Shown piece after piece: positions 8,630 through 16,516 of a stretch of 64,000 bases of DNA. The position numbers and the translations under genes are program-made. The stretch covers positions 6,557,001 through 6,621,000 of the forward strand of contig NZ_CP060201.1 of NCBI RefSeq assembly GCF_013407925.2. The letters are read 5' to 3'. How positions within the stretch are numbered: position 1 is the stretch's first letter; each line of letters starts with the position of its first letter. The DNA is from Pseudomonas protegens. Its GTDB lineage: Bacteria; Pseudomonadota; Gammaproteobacteria; Pseudomonadales; Pseudomonadaceae. Below the pieces are notes generated by a model. That model did not search any database and had not been told where the DNA came from. It saw only the letters and a program-made list of their open reading frames with translations.

Positions 8630-9253
8630 ATGCACGAATCCGCCCGTCACATCGTCGATCTGTACCAGCGTCATGCCCAGGCTTGGGACCGGGCGCGCCG
8701 GGCCAACACCCAGGCATTTCACAGTGAACAAGCCTGGTTCGAACGCTTTCGCCAGGTCATGGGGGCTGGTCGGCAGGTACTGGACCTGGGGTGTGGAGGT
8801 GGCGAGCCGGTGGCGCGCTATCTGGTGGAACGTGGTTACGCGGTCACGGGCGTCGACAGCAGCGCCGCCTTGCTGGATCAGTGCCGCCAGCGCTTTCCCG
8901 AGCAGCAGTGGCTCCACGCCGACATGCGCGGGCTGGCCCTGGAACAGGATTTCGACGGCATCCTGGCGTGGAACAGCCTGTTCCACCTGTGCCCGGAAGA
9001 TCAGCGCGCGATGTTCGCGGTGTTCGAGCGCCATGCGGCCCCGGGCTGTGCCCTGCTGTTCACCAGTGGGCCGGCGGCGGGGGAAGCCATTGGTCAGTTC
9101 CAGGGCGAGGCGCTGTACCACGCCAGCCTCGATCCCGGGGAGTACTGCACCTTGCTCGACACCCATGGGTTCGAGGTGGTGCAGCACGTCAGCGAAGACC
9201 CACAGTGCTGCGGCTTCACCGTATGGCTGGCGCGGGCGCTGGATTACTCATAA
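8630..9253 (+). CDS. Class I SAM-dependent methyltransferase
   Basis: A 207-residue cytoplasmic protein with the Rossmann-type methyltransferase signature: motif I VLDLGCGGGEP near residues 48-58, an acidic loop after VTGVDSS, a DMRG segment and motif IV ILAWNSLFHL. These residues bind S-adenosylmethionine. The substrate cannot be told; small proteins of this type methylate diverse small molecules. The start at 8630 is preceded by an AAGG-type site. The gene ends in a strong terminator and faces the PCu(A)C gene convergently. Confidence 0.8.
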   Translation: MHESARHIVDLYQRHAQAWDRARRANTQAFHSEQAWFERFRQVMGAGRQVLDLGCGGGEPVARYLVERGYAVTGVDSSAALLDQCRQRFPEQQWLHADMRGLALEQDFDGILAWNSLFHLCPEDQRAMFAVFERHAAPGCALLFTSGPAAGEAIGQFQGEALYHASLDPGEYCTLLDTHGFEVVQHVSEDPQCCGFTVWLARALDYS

Positions 9254-9254
9254 A

Positions 9255-9280
9255 AAAACCGGCCCATTGGGGCCGGTTTT
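9255..9280. terminator. Bidirectional intrinsic terminator
   Basis: An 11-bp stem (AAAACCGGCCC paired with GGGCCGGTTTT) with a 4-base loop. It has A residues on one side and T residues on the other, so it can stop transcription from both the methyltransferase gene and the copper gene that converge here. Confidence 0.85.
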
Positions 9281-9293
9281 CAAGCTGGGTGTC

Positions 9294-9773
9294 TCAGTGC
9301 TGCATCATGCTGTGGTCCGGCGCATCCAGTGCCCGGGCCTCGGCTTGGACCTTGATCGACTCCTTCTCGCCCTTGGCGTTTTCCACGATCAGGGTCAGCG
9401 GCACCTTGTCACCCACCTTGATCTGGCCGGTCAGCTCCATGAGCATCACGTGGTAGCTGTGGGTGTCCAGGCTGACCTTCTTCCCGGCCGGCAGGGCGAT
9501 GGCGTCCACTTGCTGCATGCTCATCACGTCGTTGTGCATGCTCGACTGGTGGATCTGCACGTTCTTGGCCACCGGCGACTGCACGTCGACCAGCTTGCTG
9601 TCGCTGCTGGCGGTGAGGTCCATGAAGGCGCCGCTGGCGTGCTGGCCAGGGACGGTGGCGCGGACCCAGGCGTTGTCGACCTGGGTCGCGGCGCCGGCGG
9701 TGCCGGCCAGGCCCAGCAGAGAGATCAGCAGCAGGGCGGATTTAAGGCGCGACGGGCGCTGGTGGGCATTCAT
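9294..9773 (-). CDS. Periplasmic copper chaperone, PCu(A)C family
   Basis: A 159-residue secreted protein beginning MNAHQRPSRLK with a signal peptide ending near GAAT. It carries the copper(I)-binding histidines and methionines of the family: HQSSMHNDVMSM and later HSYHVMLMEL, the H-M-x(n)-H-x-M pattern. It should bind copper in the periplasm and deliver it, with an Sco protein, to the CuA site of cytochrome oxidase. The start overlaps the stop of the upstream Sco gene by one base (TAATG), so the pair is translationally coupled. A histidine/methionine-rich tail (DHSMMQH) may add a metal site. Confidence 0.85.
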   Translation of the reverse strand: MNAHQRPSRLKSALLLISLLGLAGTAGAATQVDNAWVRATVPGQHASGAFMDLTASSDSKLVDVQSPVAKNVQIHQSSMHNDVMSMQQVDAIALPAGKKVSLDTHSYHVMLMELTGQIKVGDKVPLTLIVENAKGEKESIKVQAEARALDAPDHSMMQH

Positions 9774-10378
9774 TAACAAACCTCCATGACGGTGAGCAGG
9801 TCTTCCGCGCACTCTTGGGCGGTAAGGGACTGGGACAGCCCCAGGCGCAAGGTGCCCCGGGAGTCGTAGACGAAACTGGTGGCGGTATGGGACAGGGTGT
9901 AGGTCGAGCCGCTGGGGATCTTTTCGTAGAACACGCCAAATTCCTTGGCGGTGGCCGCGGTTTCTTCCAGGCTGCCGTACAGCGCTTCGAAGCTCGGGTC
10001 GAAGGCCTTGACGTAGGCGTCCAGCACCTCGGGCGTGTCGCGCTCCGGGTCCAGGGTGATGAACACCACTTTCAGGCGCTCACCGTCACGACCCATGAGC
10101 TTCTTGGCCTGGGCGGCGCGGGCCAAGGTGGTGGGGCAGACGGCCGGGCACTGGGTGAAACCGAAGAAGATCATCGGCATCAGCCCGCGGTAACTGGACA
10201 GCGACTTGGTTTCGCCCTGGGAATCGGTGAGTTTGAAGGTGCGGCCGAGAATCTGATTGCTCAGGTCCTTGCCGTATTTGAAGGACAGTCGGGGACTGTT
10301 GTCGCAACCGGCAAGCAGGCCCAGGCCGAGCACCCCGGCGCTGGTGAGCAGGGTGCGGCGAGTCAGCAGAACACTCAT
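9773..10378 (-). CDS. SCO1/SenC family copper-delivery protein
   Basis: A 201-residue thioredoxin-fold protein starting at 10378 after an AAAGGG site. A basic N-terminus (LLTRRTLLTS) precedes a lipobox-like LLAGC, so it is likely a membrane-anchored lipoprotein facing the periplasm. The redox and copper motif CPAVC in FTQCPAVCPTT and the conserved histidine in LSHTATSF are present. Sco proteins bring copper to cytochrome c oxidase. It sits directly upstream of the PCu(A)C gene in a two-gene operon. The approximately 230 bases upstream contain no gene that I can support. Confidence 0.85.
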   Translation of the reverse strand: MSVLLTRRTLLTSAGVLGLGLLAGCDNSPRLSFKYGKDLSNQILGRTFKLTDSQGETKSLSSYRGLMPMIFFGFTQCPAVCPTTLARAAQAKKLMGRDGERLKVVFITLDPERDTPEVLDAYVKAFDPSFEALYGSLEETAATAKEFGVFYEKIPSGSTYTLSHTATSFVYDSRGTLRLGLSQSLTAQECAEDLLTVMEVC

Positions 10379-10606
10379 GAAATAACGCCCTTTGAACAGC
10401 CAGACAGGCAAAAACCCGCGCATGGTAACAAACAGACGAAAGCGGCGGCGGGCTAATTAGACCAATGCCTGCGGCCATCGGTCGCAGCCTGGGTTGTGGA
10501 TTGAGCCGGACTCACGGCCAAGTGTCGAACGCTGCCCGAAGGCACGTCCTGCTGTGGCAGCCAAGCCCTGGCCGAGCAGCCACAAGGCGTTGGGCGGTGA
10601 GCGCCT

Positions 10607-11023
10607 TCAGTCTTCCAGCGCCGCGACCTGCACCAGCGCCCGCACGGCGGCGCGGGTGGCCAGGGTCAGGGGCTTGGGCAACCGGTCCAGCTCGAACCAG
10701 GCGATGTCGCTGTGCTTGTGCGGCTCGTTGTTACGCGGCGCCATGGCCGGGGCGGAGGCCAGGTACACCGGGCAAACCCAATGTTCCTGCCGTTCGGCGT
10801 CGATCCGGTCCGCCACGCACAACAGGCTGACGCCTTGCAGGGTCAGTCCGAGCGCTTCGAGGATTTCACGGCGCACGGCCTGCTCCACCGGTTCCAGCCA
10901 ATCGACCTTGCCTGCGGGCAATCCCCAGCAACCGGCCTCCGGGTCGCGCAGGCGCTTGACCAACAGTAACTGGCCGTCGCGGACGATAGCGGCGGCGCAT
11001 CCCAGGCGAGGCTGTTGTGGCAT
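10607..11023 (-). CDS. Nudix hydrolase with an altered Nudix box
   Basis: A 138-residue cytoplasmic protein starting at 11023 after AGGAG. It has the Nudix fold signature: G-x5-E (GKVDWLE), seven residues, then REILEALGL where the consensus is RE-U-x-EE-x-G-U. The second glutamate of the EE pair, which helps bind the catalytic magnesium in MutT-type enzymes, is alanine here. It could still hydrolyse a nucleoside-diphosphate-linked substrate through other ligands, or have changed activity. It is transcribed alone, and its substrate is unknown. Confidence 0.75.
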   Translation of the reverse strand: MPQQPRLGCAAAIVRDGQLLLVKRLRDPEAGCWGLPAGKVDWLEPVEQAVRREILEALGLTLQGVSLLCVADRIDAERQEHWVCPVYLASAPAMAPRNNEPHKHSDIAWFELDRLPKPLTLATRAAVRALVQVAALED

Positions 11024-11188
11024 GGCTGTGCTCCTGTGCGTTGGGGAGAGGGGCAAGGCCCGTGGTCCTGCCCGGCAGCGGATGTGCGCTTGGCACACTA
11101 TCGACCGTCAAGGATGACAACCGCGTGTTGCTTTGTTGTTTATTTGTAACTTTCATCGTGCAGGACGGCCGTCGATTCAATGCCCGGC

Positions 11189-11824
11189 TCAGTGGCGCAA
11201 CAGGGTGGCCGCGATCACGGCCAGTGCCATGAGGATCAGGATCACCCCGGTGATTCGTTCCAGCCAGGGCAGGGCGCGGGAGAAGCGCTGCCGCACCCGG
11301 CCATTGCCAATGGCCAGCGCCACCAACACATCCCACAGCAGCACCACGCTGAACATCCATACGCCATAGACCAGCTTCCAGGCGGTGCTGGTCTGGGCGC
11401 CCACCAGGGAGGCCAGGCTGACATAGAATAGGGCGTTCTTCGGGTTGAGCAGGCCCGAAAGCAGACCCGCGCCCAGGCCGCGCCACCAGGTGGCCCGGTG
11501 CCGCCGGCGGTCGCCCTGGGCAGCCACCGCAGCCAGGGAGCTGCTGCCAGCGTGACGGATGAACAGCCAGCCCAGGTAAAGCAGGTAGCCACAACCGGCC
11601 AGTTGGATCAGCAGGAACAGCCAGCTGTCGGGACGCAATACCGAAACCCCGCCAAAGGCCAGGACAATGAACAGACCGTTGGCCAGGGCGATGCCCAGGC
11701 AGGCGCCGGTGGCCGCTTGCCAGCCGCTGGCCATGGACAGGCGCGCCACCAGGAAGAAGTCCGGTCCAGGGGAGAGCAGGGCGAGAAAATGCGCGGCGGC
11801 GATCAGCAGGAACTGTTGAATCAT
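11189..11824 (-). CDS. LysE/RhtB family amino acid exporter
   Basis: A 211-residue inner-membrane protein with about six hydrophobic segments. The N-terminal stretch has the family hallmark LLSPGPDFFLVARLS, and a later GLLNPKNALFYVSL matches the conserved N-P-K region. Proteins of this family export amino acids such as homoserine, threonine or lysine and their analogues. It lies 83 bases downstream of an AraC-type regulator on the same strand, which may control it. The substrate cannot be read from the sequence. Confidence 0.85.
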   Translation of the reverse strand: MIQQFLLIAAAHFLALLSPGPDFFLVARLSMASGWQAATGACLGIALANGLFIVLAFGGVSVLRPDSWLFLLIQLAGCGYLLYLGWLFIRHAGSSSLAAVAAQGDRRRHRATWWRGLGAGLLSGLLNPKNALFYVSLASLVGAQTSTAWKLVYGVWMFSVVLLWDVLVALAIGNGRVRQRFSRALPWLERITGVILILMALAVIAATLLRH

Positions 11825-11907
11825 GAAGGCAGACTTCCAGAGACGAGGAGGGGCTGGAAGTCTGCCGGGCGGTCGGCACTGGGGTATTGAAGAAAATTGC
11901 GCGGCCT

Positions 11908-12717
11908 TCAGCGCTTGTACAAACCCGGGGTGACCCCGACATGGGCCTTGAACACCCGCTGGAAGTGCGCCTGATCGGCAAAGCCCAAGCGCTGGGCCAG
12001 GGCCGCCGGGGCCTCGCCGGCCTGCAGCGAGGTGCGGGCCTGGATGATGCGCTGGTTCAATTGGTAGGCGTGGGGCGTCATCCCGGTGGCGGCGCGAAAG
12101 GCCCGGATCAGTTGGTAGCGGCTGAGGCCCGCCAGCGTTGCCAGGCGCTGCAGCGGGTGAGCCTGTTGCGCCTCCTGTTGCAGAAATTGCATGACCCGCC
12201 GGACCCCGGCGCCGGCCTGGCCCGGATCGGCGGCCTGGGCAATCACCGGTTGCCCCTGCAGCGGAAAGTCGCCAATGAACTCGATCAGCGCCGCTTCCTT
12301 GTCTTGCCAACTGGCGCTGGAGAACAGCAGGTCGTTGAGGCGGCAGAAGCGCTGGTACAGATCCCTGTCTTGACTCAACAGCACCTGGCCAGGCGCCAAT
12401 GCCGCCTGCTGCTGCGCTTCCAGGCGCACGCCTTCGACCCAGCGCGGCTCCAGGTGCAGCATCTGGTAGCTCCAGGCCGTGTCCGGCTGGGGATTGCAGG
12501 CATGGGCGCAATGGGCCGGGACGAACACCACGCTGCCGGCCTGGATCAGGGTGGGCCCCTCTGCGCCGCCACTGAACAGGCTGACGCCACGGTCCACGGC
12601 GCCGATGGACACTGTCGGGTGGCTGTGGGCCCTGTAGTTGGCGCGGCTGTCACAGGCTCGGCGGCTTTCTACGTAAGGCAGGTTCGGGTCGCGCCAGAAT
12701 TGCGCTGAAGGCGTCAT
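11908..12717 (-). CDS. AraC family transcriptional regulator
   Basis: A 269-residue regulator. The ATG at 12717 is preferred over an upstream TTG at 12771. The N-terminal half is a cupin-like sensing domain (HSHPTVSIGAVDRG, then VFVPAHCAHACNP). The C-terminal third holds two helix-turn-helix motifs, one in RLATLAGLSRYQLIRAF and the other in AALAQRLGFADQAHF, ending with the family-typical VGVTPGLYKR. It should bind a small ligand and act on the adjacent LysE exporter gene, 83 bases downstream. Target and ligand are inferred from position only. Confidence 0.85.
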   Translation of the reverse strand: MTPSAQFWRDPNLPYVESRRACDSRANYRAHSHPTVSIGAVDRGVSLFSGGAEGPTLIQAGSVVFVPAHCAHACNPQPDTAWSYQMLHLEPRWVEGVRLEAQQQAALAPGQVLLSQDRDLYQRFCRLNDLLFSSASWQDKEAALIEFIGDFPLQGQPVIAQAADPGQAGAGVRRVMQFLQQEAQQAHPLQRLATLAGLSRYQLIRAFRAATGMTPHAYQLNQRIIQARTSLQAGEAPAALAQRLGFADQAHFQRVFKAHVGVTPGLYKR

Positions 12718-12881
12718 GCTGCAGGTCTGCGGTAAGGGGACGGAGGCGCAGGCTAACAGGGAGGATTGCAAGGGTGCCAGTTTGAGCTGAGCGCGGATGC
12801 CGCACGGGAGCGCTCGTCAGGGCTGCCTATACTGCACTCGGGTTTTGCTCAACCGCGCCACGACCTGCACCAGGAGCTGCC

Positions 12882-13706
12882 ATGAACTTCAAGGAAATCG
12901 CCTACGAGCAGCACGGACCCGTAGTGGTCATCCGCTTCAATCGCCCCGAGCAGCGCAACTGCATCGGCCCTGTGACCCACCTTGAATTGATCGACGCCTG
13001 GACGCGTTTTCGCGACGACGACACGGCCCTGGTAGCGATCATTACCGGCACTGGCGATCGGGCCTTTTGTGCTGGCGGCGACCTCAAGGCCGCCGCGCAA
13101 CTGGTGCCGTCGAGCGCCGAGGAAATGGCCGCCCATGATCGTGGCGAACGCCCCGGAATCATCGGCCCCAGCCGTTGGGTCGACGTTTATAAACCGGTGA
13201 TCGCCGCGGTCAATGGCGTGGCCTATGCCGGTGGCCTGGAGTGGGCCTGTTTTGCCGATATGCGCATTGCCGAAGAGCATGCCTCGTTCGGCGTCACCTG
13301 CCGCCGCTGGAACATCGGCCTGGCGGACGGCGGCACCCAGCGCCTGCCGCGGATTGTCGGCATGGGCCGGGCCATGGAACTGATTCTGACCGGTAAGGTG
13401 ATCGATGCCCAAGAGGCCTACCGCATCGGCCTGGTCAACGAAATAGTGCCCAGCGGGCGCTCCCTCAAGCGCGCGCTGGAGCTGGCCCAGGTGCTGGCCG
13501 GTCTGCCGCAACCGGCGATGCGCTCGGACAAGGAGGCGGCCATCCGCGGTTACGGATTGCCCTTGGCCGAAGGCTTGAAGATAGAAGCCCAGTGCTTCAA
13601 TCGCTCGATCCACGCCCCTGAAACCCAGGAAGGACTGCGCCGCTTCATCGAGCGCGATCACCCTGATCGTGGGGGCCGACCCACGACGGGCATGGTCAAG
13701 CACTGA
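12882..13706 (+). CDS. Enoyl-CoA hydratase/isomerase family protein
   Basis: A 274-residue crotonase-fold enzyme starting at 12882 after CAGGAG. The first oxyanion-hole motif is AFCAGGDLKAA, near residues 67-72, and the second is the glycine-rich YAGGLEWACFADMRIA. A GGTQRLPRIVG segment follows. These enzymes hydrate, isomerise or cleave acyl-CoA thioesters in fatty acid and amino acid breakdown. The exact substrate cannot be assigned. It is transcribed alone and converges with the kinase-fold gene of the repeat-peptide locus. Confidence 0.85.
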   Translation: MNFKEIAYEQHGPVVVIRFNRPEQRNCIGPVTHLELIDAWTRFRDDDTALVAIITGTGDRAFCAGGDLKAAAQLVPSSAEEMAAHDRGERPGIIGPSRWVDVYKPVIAAVNGVAYAGGLEWACFADMRIAEEHASFGVTCRRWNIGLADGGTQRLPRIVGMGRAMELILTGKVIDAQEAYRIGLVNEIVPSGRSLKRALELAQVLAGLPQPAMRSDKEAAIRGYGLPLAEGLKIEAQCFNRSIHAPETQEGLRRFIERDHPDRGGRPTTGMVKH

Positions 13707-13724
13707 GTCCAGCCCCGGGACTCA
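13704..13724. terminator. Hairpin formed by two convergent stop codons
   Basis: TGAGTCC, a 7-base loop, then GGACTCA form a perfect 7-bp stem. The TGA of the crotonase gene and the TGA of the opposing kinase-fold gene are the two ends of the stem. There is no T-tract, so terminator strength is uncertain. Confidence 0.4.
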
Positions 13725-14954
13725 GGCCGGACCGCGCAATGGCTGGCAGGCTTCCGCCAGGGCGGCGCGCAACGCCTGGCACAGACGCTGGGGGTCGCCG
13801 CCCTGGCGAAACCCCTCGACCTGGCGCTGCAGCTCGGCGAAACACCGGCCCTCGGCGCTGCGTGCCAGGCTCAGGCGCGGATCGGGCTGGACGTAGCGCG
13901 GATCGTCCGGCGTCAGGTACAGGCCGTTGAGGTTCTGGTAATCGGCGTCGATCCAGGCGTACAGGTGATGTTCGAAACGCTCGGCAAACCGATAGCGGCC
14001 AAAGTCCATCACCTGCAATTGCAACGGCGCCACGCCGGGCACCCCGGCCAGTTGCACATTGACCCCGTCGATCAGCAACGGCGCCCCCCGGTTGGCGCTC
14101 AACAGGCGTTGCAGCGTCGCCGCCACCTGAGCACTGACCGTCACCCTCTGCTCATCGCGCCTGACCTGCAGTTCGCCGTTCTCCCGGCACAGGTGAAAGC
14201 GCACCGCGCCGCAGCTGCTGGCGGTCAAGCCGTAGCTCCGCAGCAGAAGCTCGGCCTGCATCAGGGCCCCGGCCAGCTCGGGGCCCTGCCAATAGCGTTG
14301 CCACTGGCAGCGCGGGCGGGTGCAGGCCCGGCGCAACAGCAGCACCGCCGGTTCCGCGGCTCGCCCGTCATGCCACAAGGCATCGAAGCCCAGGTCGATC
14401 AGGGCATAGGCCGGCAGTGGCGTGATCGCCGCGCCGGCGTGGCTCATGGCGGCGAACACCAGGTGCTCCATCAGCACTTCGTGCACCGCCTCGGCCAGGG
14501 TCAGCAAGCCGTTGGAATGGGGCAACTGCGGGGCTTCGTCCGGCGGCACGCCAATGCCCTTGATGTCGAACAGCACCTGCTCGCTGGCCGGCGCGCACAG
14601 CACCGCGGCGCGCCCATAACGCGGCGGACGCCAGCCCGTTACCCGGCGGTCGTCCAGGGCAATCGGGGTGTTGATGTCCTGGGCCGCCGCCTGGCTGGTG
14701 GATATATAAGCGGCGTGCTCCAGCAGCCAGCGGTCGATGGCCTCCTCCGTTGCCCCCTCCCAGGGGGCGTCGAAGTCAGCGCGCAGCACCGGATAGTTGG
14801 CGAACAGCACCCGCGCACCGGCCACTCCAAGCAACTGTTCGCTGCTCAGGGTCTGCCCGCTCTGGGCGTAGTCGGCCAGTCGTTGCACCCGTGGGCCTGC
14901 GGCGAAAGGCAGGTTCAGATCGTGCTGGGGTTGCCAGGCGGCGGGATTGTTCAT
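13722..14954 (-). CDS. SelO-like kinase-fold protein, putative peptide-modifying enzyme
   Basis: A 410-residue soluble protein. I read a kinase-type fold closest to SelO (YdiU): LFDIKGIGVPP with a nucleotide-binding lysine at about 132 (SelO has L-K-G-x-G), AEAVHEVLMEH with a helix-C glutamate near 159, a LLRRACTRP strand, a catalytic-loop asparagine in IDGVNVQL (about 299) and a DFG in QVMDFGRYRF (317-319). SelO transfers AMP from ATP to proteins; related folds phosphorylate or glutamylate. Its ATG overlaps the stop of the DegT-like gene (ATGA), and both follow the repeat-peptide gene. I infer that it uses ATP to modify that peptide. The similarity is distant and motif-based, so the reaction is unknown. 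It is the last gene of the long operon. Confidence 0.6.
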   Translation of the reverse strand: MNNPAAWQPQHDLNLPFAAGPRVQRLADYAQSGQTLSSEQLLGVAGARVLFANYPVLRADFDAPWEGATEEAIDRWLLEHAAYISTSQAAAQDINTPIALDDRRVTGWRPPRYGRAAVLCAPASEQVLFDIKGIGVPPDEAPQLPHSNGLLTLAEAVHEVLMEHLVFAAMSHAGAAITPLPAYALIDLGFDALWHDGRAAEPAVLLLRRACTRPRCQWQRYWQGPELAGALMQAELLLRSYGLTASSCGAVRFHLCRENGELQVRRDEQRVTVSAQVAATLQRLLSANRGAPLLIDGVNVQLAGVPGVAPLQLQVMDFGRYRFAERFEHHLYAWIDADYQNLNGLYLTPDDPRYVQPDPRLSLARSAEGRCFAELQRQVEGFRQGGDPQRLCQALRAALAEACQPLRGPA

Positions 14955-15949
14955 CGAGTGTCTCCGGCCCAGGCATCCAGACGCCCGGGGTGGTCGAGGG
15001 CGGCGATCGGGTCCAGCAGGACCCAGTTGCGGCGCAGTTCCAGGCTGGCTTGCGGCCCCTGGGCCACCTCGCCACGGCCGCGCAGCATGGGCAGCTCCCG
15101 CAGCGCGCCGGACGCCGGGGCGCAGATCCCCAATGCTTCGGCATGGGGGCTGTGGCGCAGGCGTTCGAACAACTGCGGTTCACGGGTGCGGATCGCCAGG
15201 TATTGACCGTTGGGCAGCGCCGATCCGGCCGCGGTCCAGGGCTCCAGGCCGGCATCGCGCAAGCGCGCCAGCAGCCCGGGCATCTGCTGCCGCAGGCGCT
15301 GGCTGCGGGCCTGGGCCCTGGCGACAGCAGGCATCAGCGCCGGCAGGGCATGAATCGACAGGGCCGGGCTCAAGGCCGGGCAGGCGCGGGAACGCTGGCC
15401 CGGCGACCAGACGTCGATATCGCCATCCACCGCGAGGTCGCCGAACAGCGCGCCCCCGCCGCCAATGTCCAGGGCCTTGCCGTGGCCCAGGGAGGTGACC
15501 ACCAGCGATGCGCCGGGACAGCACAGATCCCAGGCACCGGCGCTGTCTTCGATGATGGGCAGGCTTGGGCCGAGCAACTGGCGCAAGGCCGGGATGTCGC
15601 AAGGCAAGCCGTATTGATGGACCGCGATCACCGCGTCCAGGCCAGGGATATGGGGCGCCAGCGCCTCGCTGCTGAGCAGCAGGTCGGCGGCATTTTCGAT
15701 AATCACCGGTATCGCGCCGGCATTGAGGACGGCGGCCACCACTTGATGGCAGGTGGCGGCCGGAACCGCGACCCGCCAGGTGGCGGTGGCCCCCAGCTGG
15801 CGCAGCGCCAGTTCCAGCGCCGCGGTGCCGGAGCCGACCAAGGCACCGTGGCGCCGCTGATAAAACTGCGCGAGCCAGGACGAGCACGGCAGCCGATCGG
15901 CCTCCCGTGCCCGCCACTGGCCATCGGCAGGACCTGGAACTACTTGCAC
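14951..15949 (-). CDS. DegT/DnrJ/EryC1/StrS-type PLP-dependent enzyme
   Basis: About 332 residues from GTG at 15949, which overlaps the end of the repeat-peptide gene; an alternative GTG at 15988 lies deeper inside the repeats. Family marks are VGSGTAALELAL (PLP phosphate binding, about 38-49), AVHQYGLPCDI (110-119), IIEDSAGAW with the ring-stacking aspartate at about 135, and SLGHGKALDIGGGG with the Schiff-base lysine at about 158. Relatives transaminate keto sugars, and some act on other carbonyls. No sugar-pathway gene is nearby. Tight coupling to a repeat peptide upstream and a SelO-like protein downstream (4-base overlap) suggests it acts on the peptide or supplies a small molecule to it. 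That role is inference. Confidence 0.75.
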   Translation of the reverse strand: MQVVPGPADGQWRAREADRLPCSSWLAQFYQRRHGALVGSGTAALELALRQLGATATWRVAVPAATCHQVVAAVLNAGAIPVIIENAADLLLSSEALAPHIPGLDAVIAVHQYGLPCDIPALRQLLGPSLPIIEDSAGAWDLCCPGASLVVTSLGHGKALDIGGGGALFGDLAVDGDIDVWSPGQRSRACPALSPALSIHALPALMPAVARAQARSQRLRQQMPGLLARLRDAGLEPWTAAGSALPNGQYLAIRTREPQLFERLRHSPHAEALGICAPASGALRELPMLRGRGEVAQGPQASLELRRNWVLLDPIAALDHPGRLDAWAGDTR

Positions 15950-16449
15950 TTGTCCATGGCGCAGGCAGTCAAGGCCTCGACCTTGCACTTATCCATGGCA
16001 CAAGCAGTCAGGGCTTCAACTTTGCATTTATCCATGGCGCAGGCGGTCAAGGCTTCGACCTTGCACTTGTCCATGGCGCAAGCGGTCAGGGCTTCGACCT
16101 TGCACTTGTCCATGGCGCAAGCGGTCAGGGCTTCAACTTTGCATTTATCCATGGCGCAAGCGGTGAGGGCTTCGGCCCGCGGGCCGCCGATGCGCCAGCT
16201 GGTGAACTTGCTCTCCGGCAGCGCGCCGCGCTTGACCACATCCAGGTGCAGGGTGCGGGCTTCATGGTCGTTGCATTCGAGCAGGATCTCGTCCTCGGCG
16301 ACCGCGAAGTGATCGTGCAGCAGGCAGAGTCCGAAGCGATCCAGGTTGCCGTGGCGCTCCAGTAGCTCATGCAGGTCATTGATGAATTGCGCATCAGACG
16401 CCCCCAGTGGCATGGCTTCGTCAAAGGAGGGATTGGTGTGTCCGTTCAT
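15940..16449 (-). CDS. Putative RiPP precursor with six tandem Cys-containing core repeats
   Basis: A 169-residue protein starting at 16449, with GGAG 8-9 bases upstream. Residues 1-91 form a non-repeated, acidic N-terminal region (for example DRFGLCLLHDHFAVAEDE) that could act as leader or recognition domain. Residues 92-169 are six back-to-back units of VEALTACAMDKCK, identical except that the first unit begins with A. Each unit has two cysteines four residues apart and two lysines. It has no signal peptide or membrane segment. The next two genes, both overlapping, encode a PLP enzyme and a kinase-fold protein. Repeated cores behind a leader, next to tailoring enzymes, is the layout of multi-core RiPP precursors; a metal-binding repeat protein is the alternative. 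Confidence 0.75.
   Translation of the reverse strand: MNGHTNPSFDEAMPLGASDAQFINDLHELLERHGNLDRFGLCLLHDHFAVAEDEILLECNDHEARTLHLDVVKRGALPESKFTSWRIGGPRAEALTACAMDKCKVEALTACAMDKCKVEALTACAMDKCKVEALTACAMDKCKVEALTACAMDKCKVEALTACAMDKCK
15943..16176 (-). repeat. Six 39-bp tandem repeats encoding 13-residue units
   Basis: Six contiguous 39-bp units end one base before the stop codon. In the minus-strand frame all differences among units are synonymous (AAG/AAA, GAC/GAT, GCC/GCT, ACC/ACT, TTG/CTG/CTC, TGC/TGT, GAA/GAG, GTC/GTT), apart from one V-to-A at the first residue. This shows selection on the peptide, not on the DNA. Confidence 0.95.
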
Positions 16450-16516
16450 GTGGTGTACTCCAATATGTTTGATTTAAACCGGTCATCTTCATCAACAGTG
16501 CGCGGTAGTGCTGGCC

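Noticed and set aside
15943..16176. The 39-bp repeats as a CRISPR array or DNA minisatellite
   Set aside because: The units are contiguous with no spacers, keep one reading frame, and differ only by silent changes, so they are coding repeats.
14750..16312. Plus-strand frame across the repeats (HLSMAQAVKAS-type repeats)
   Set aside because: Unit differences cause amino acid changes in this frame but are silent in the minus frame, and it lies opposite the DegT and kinase-fold genes.
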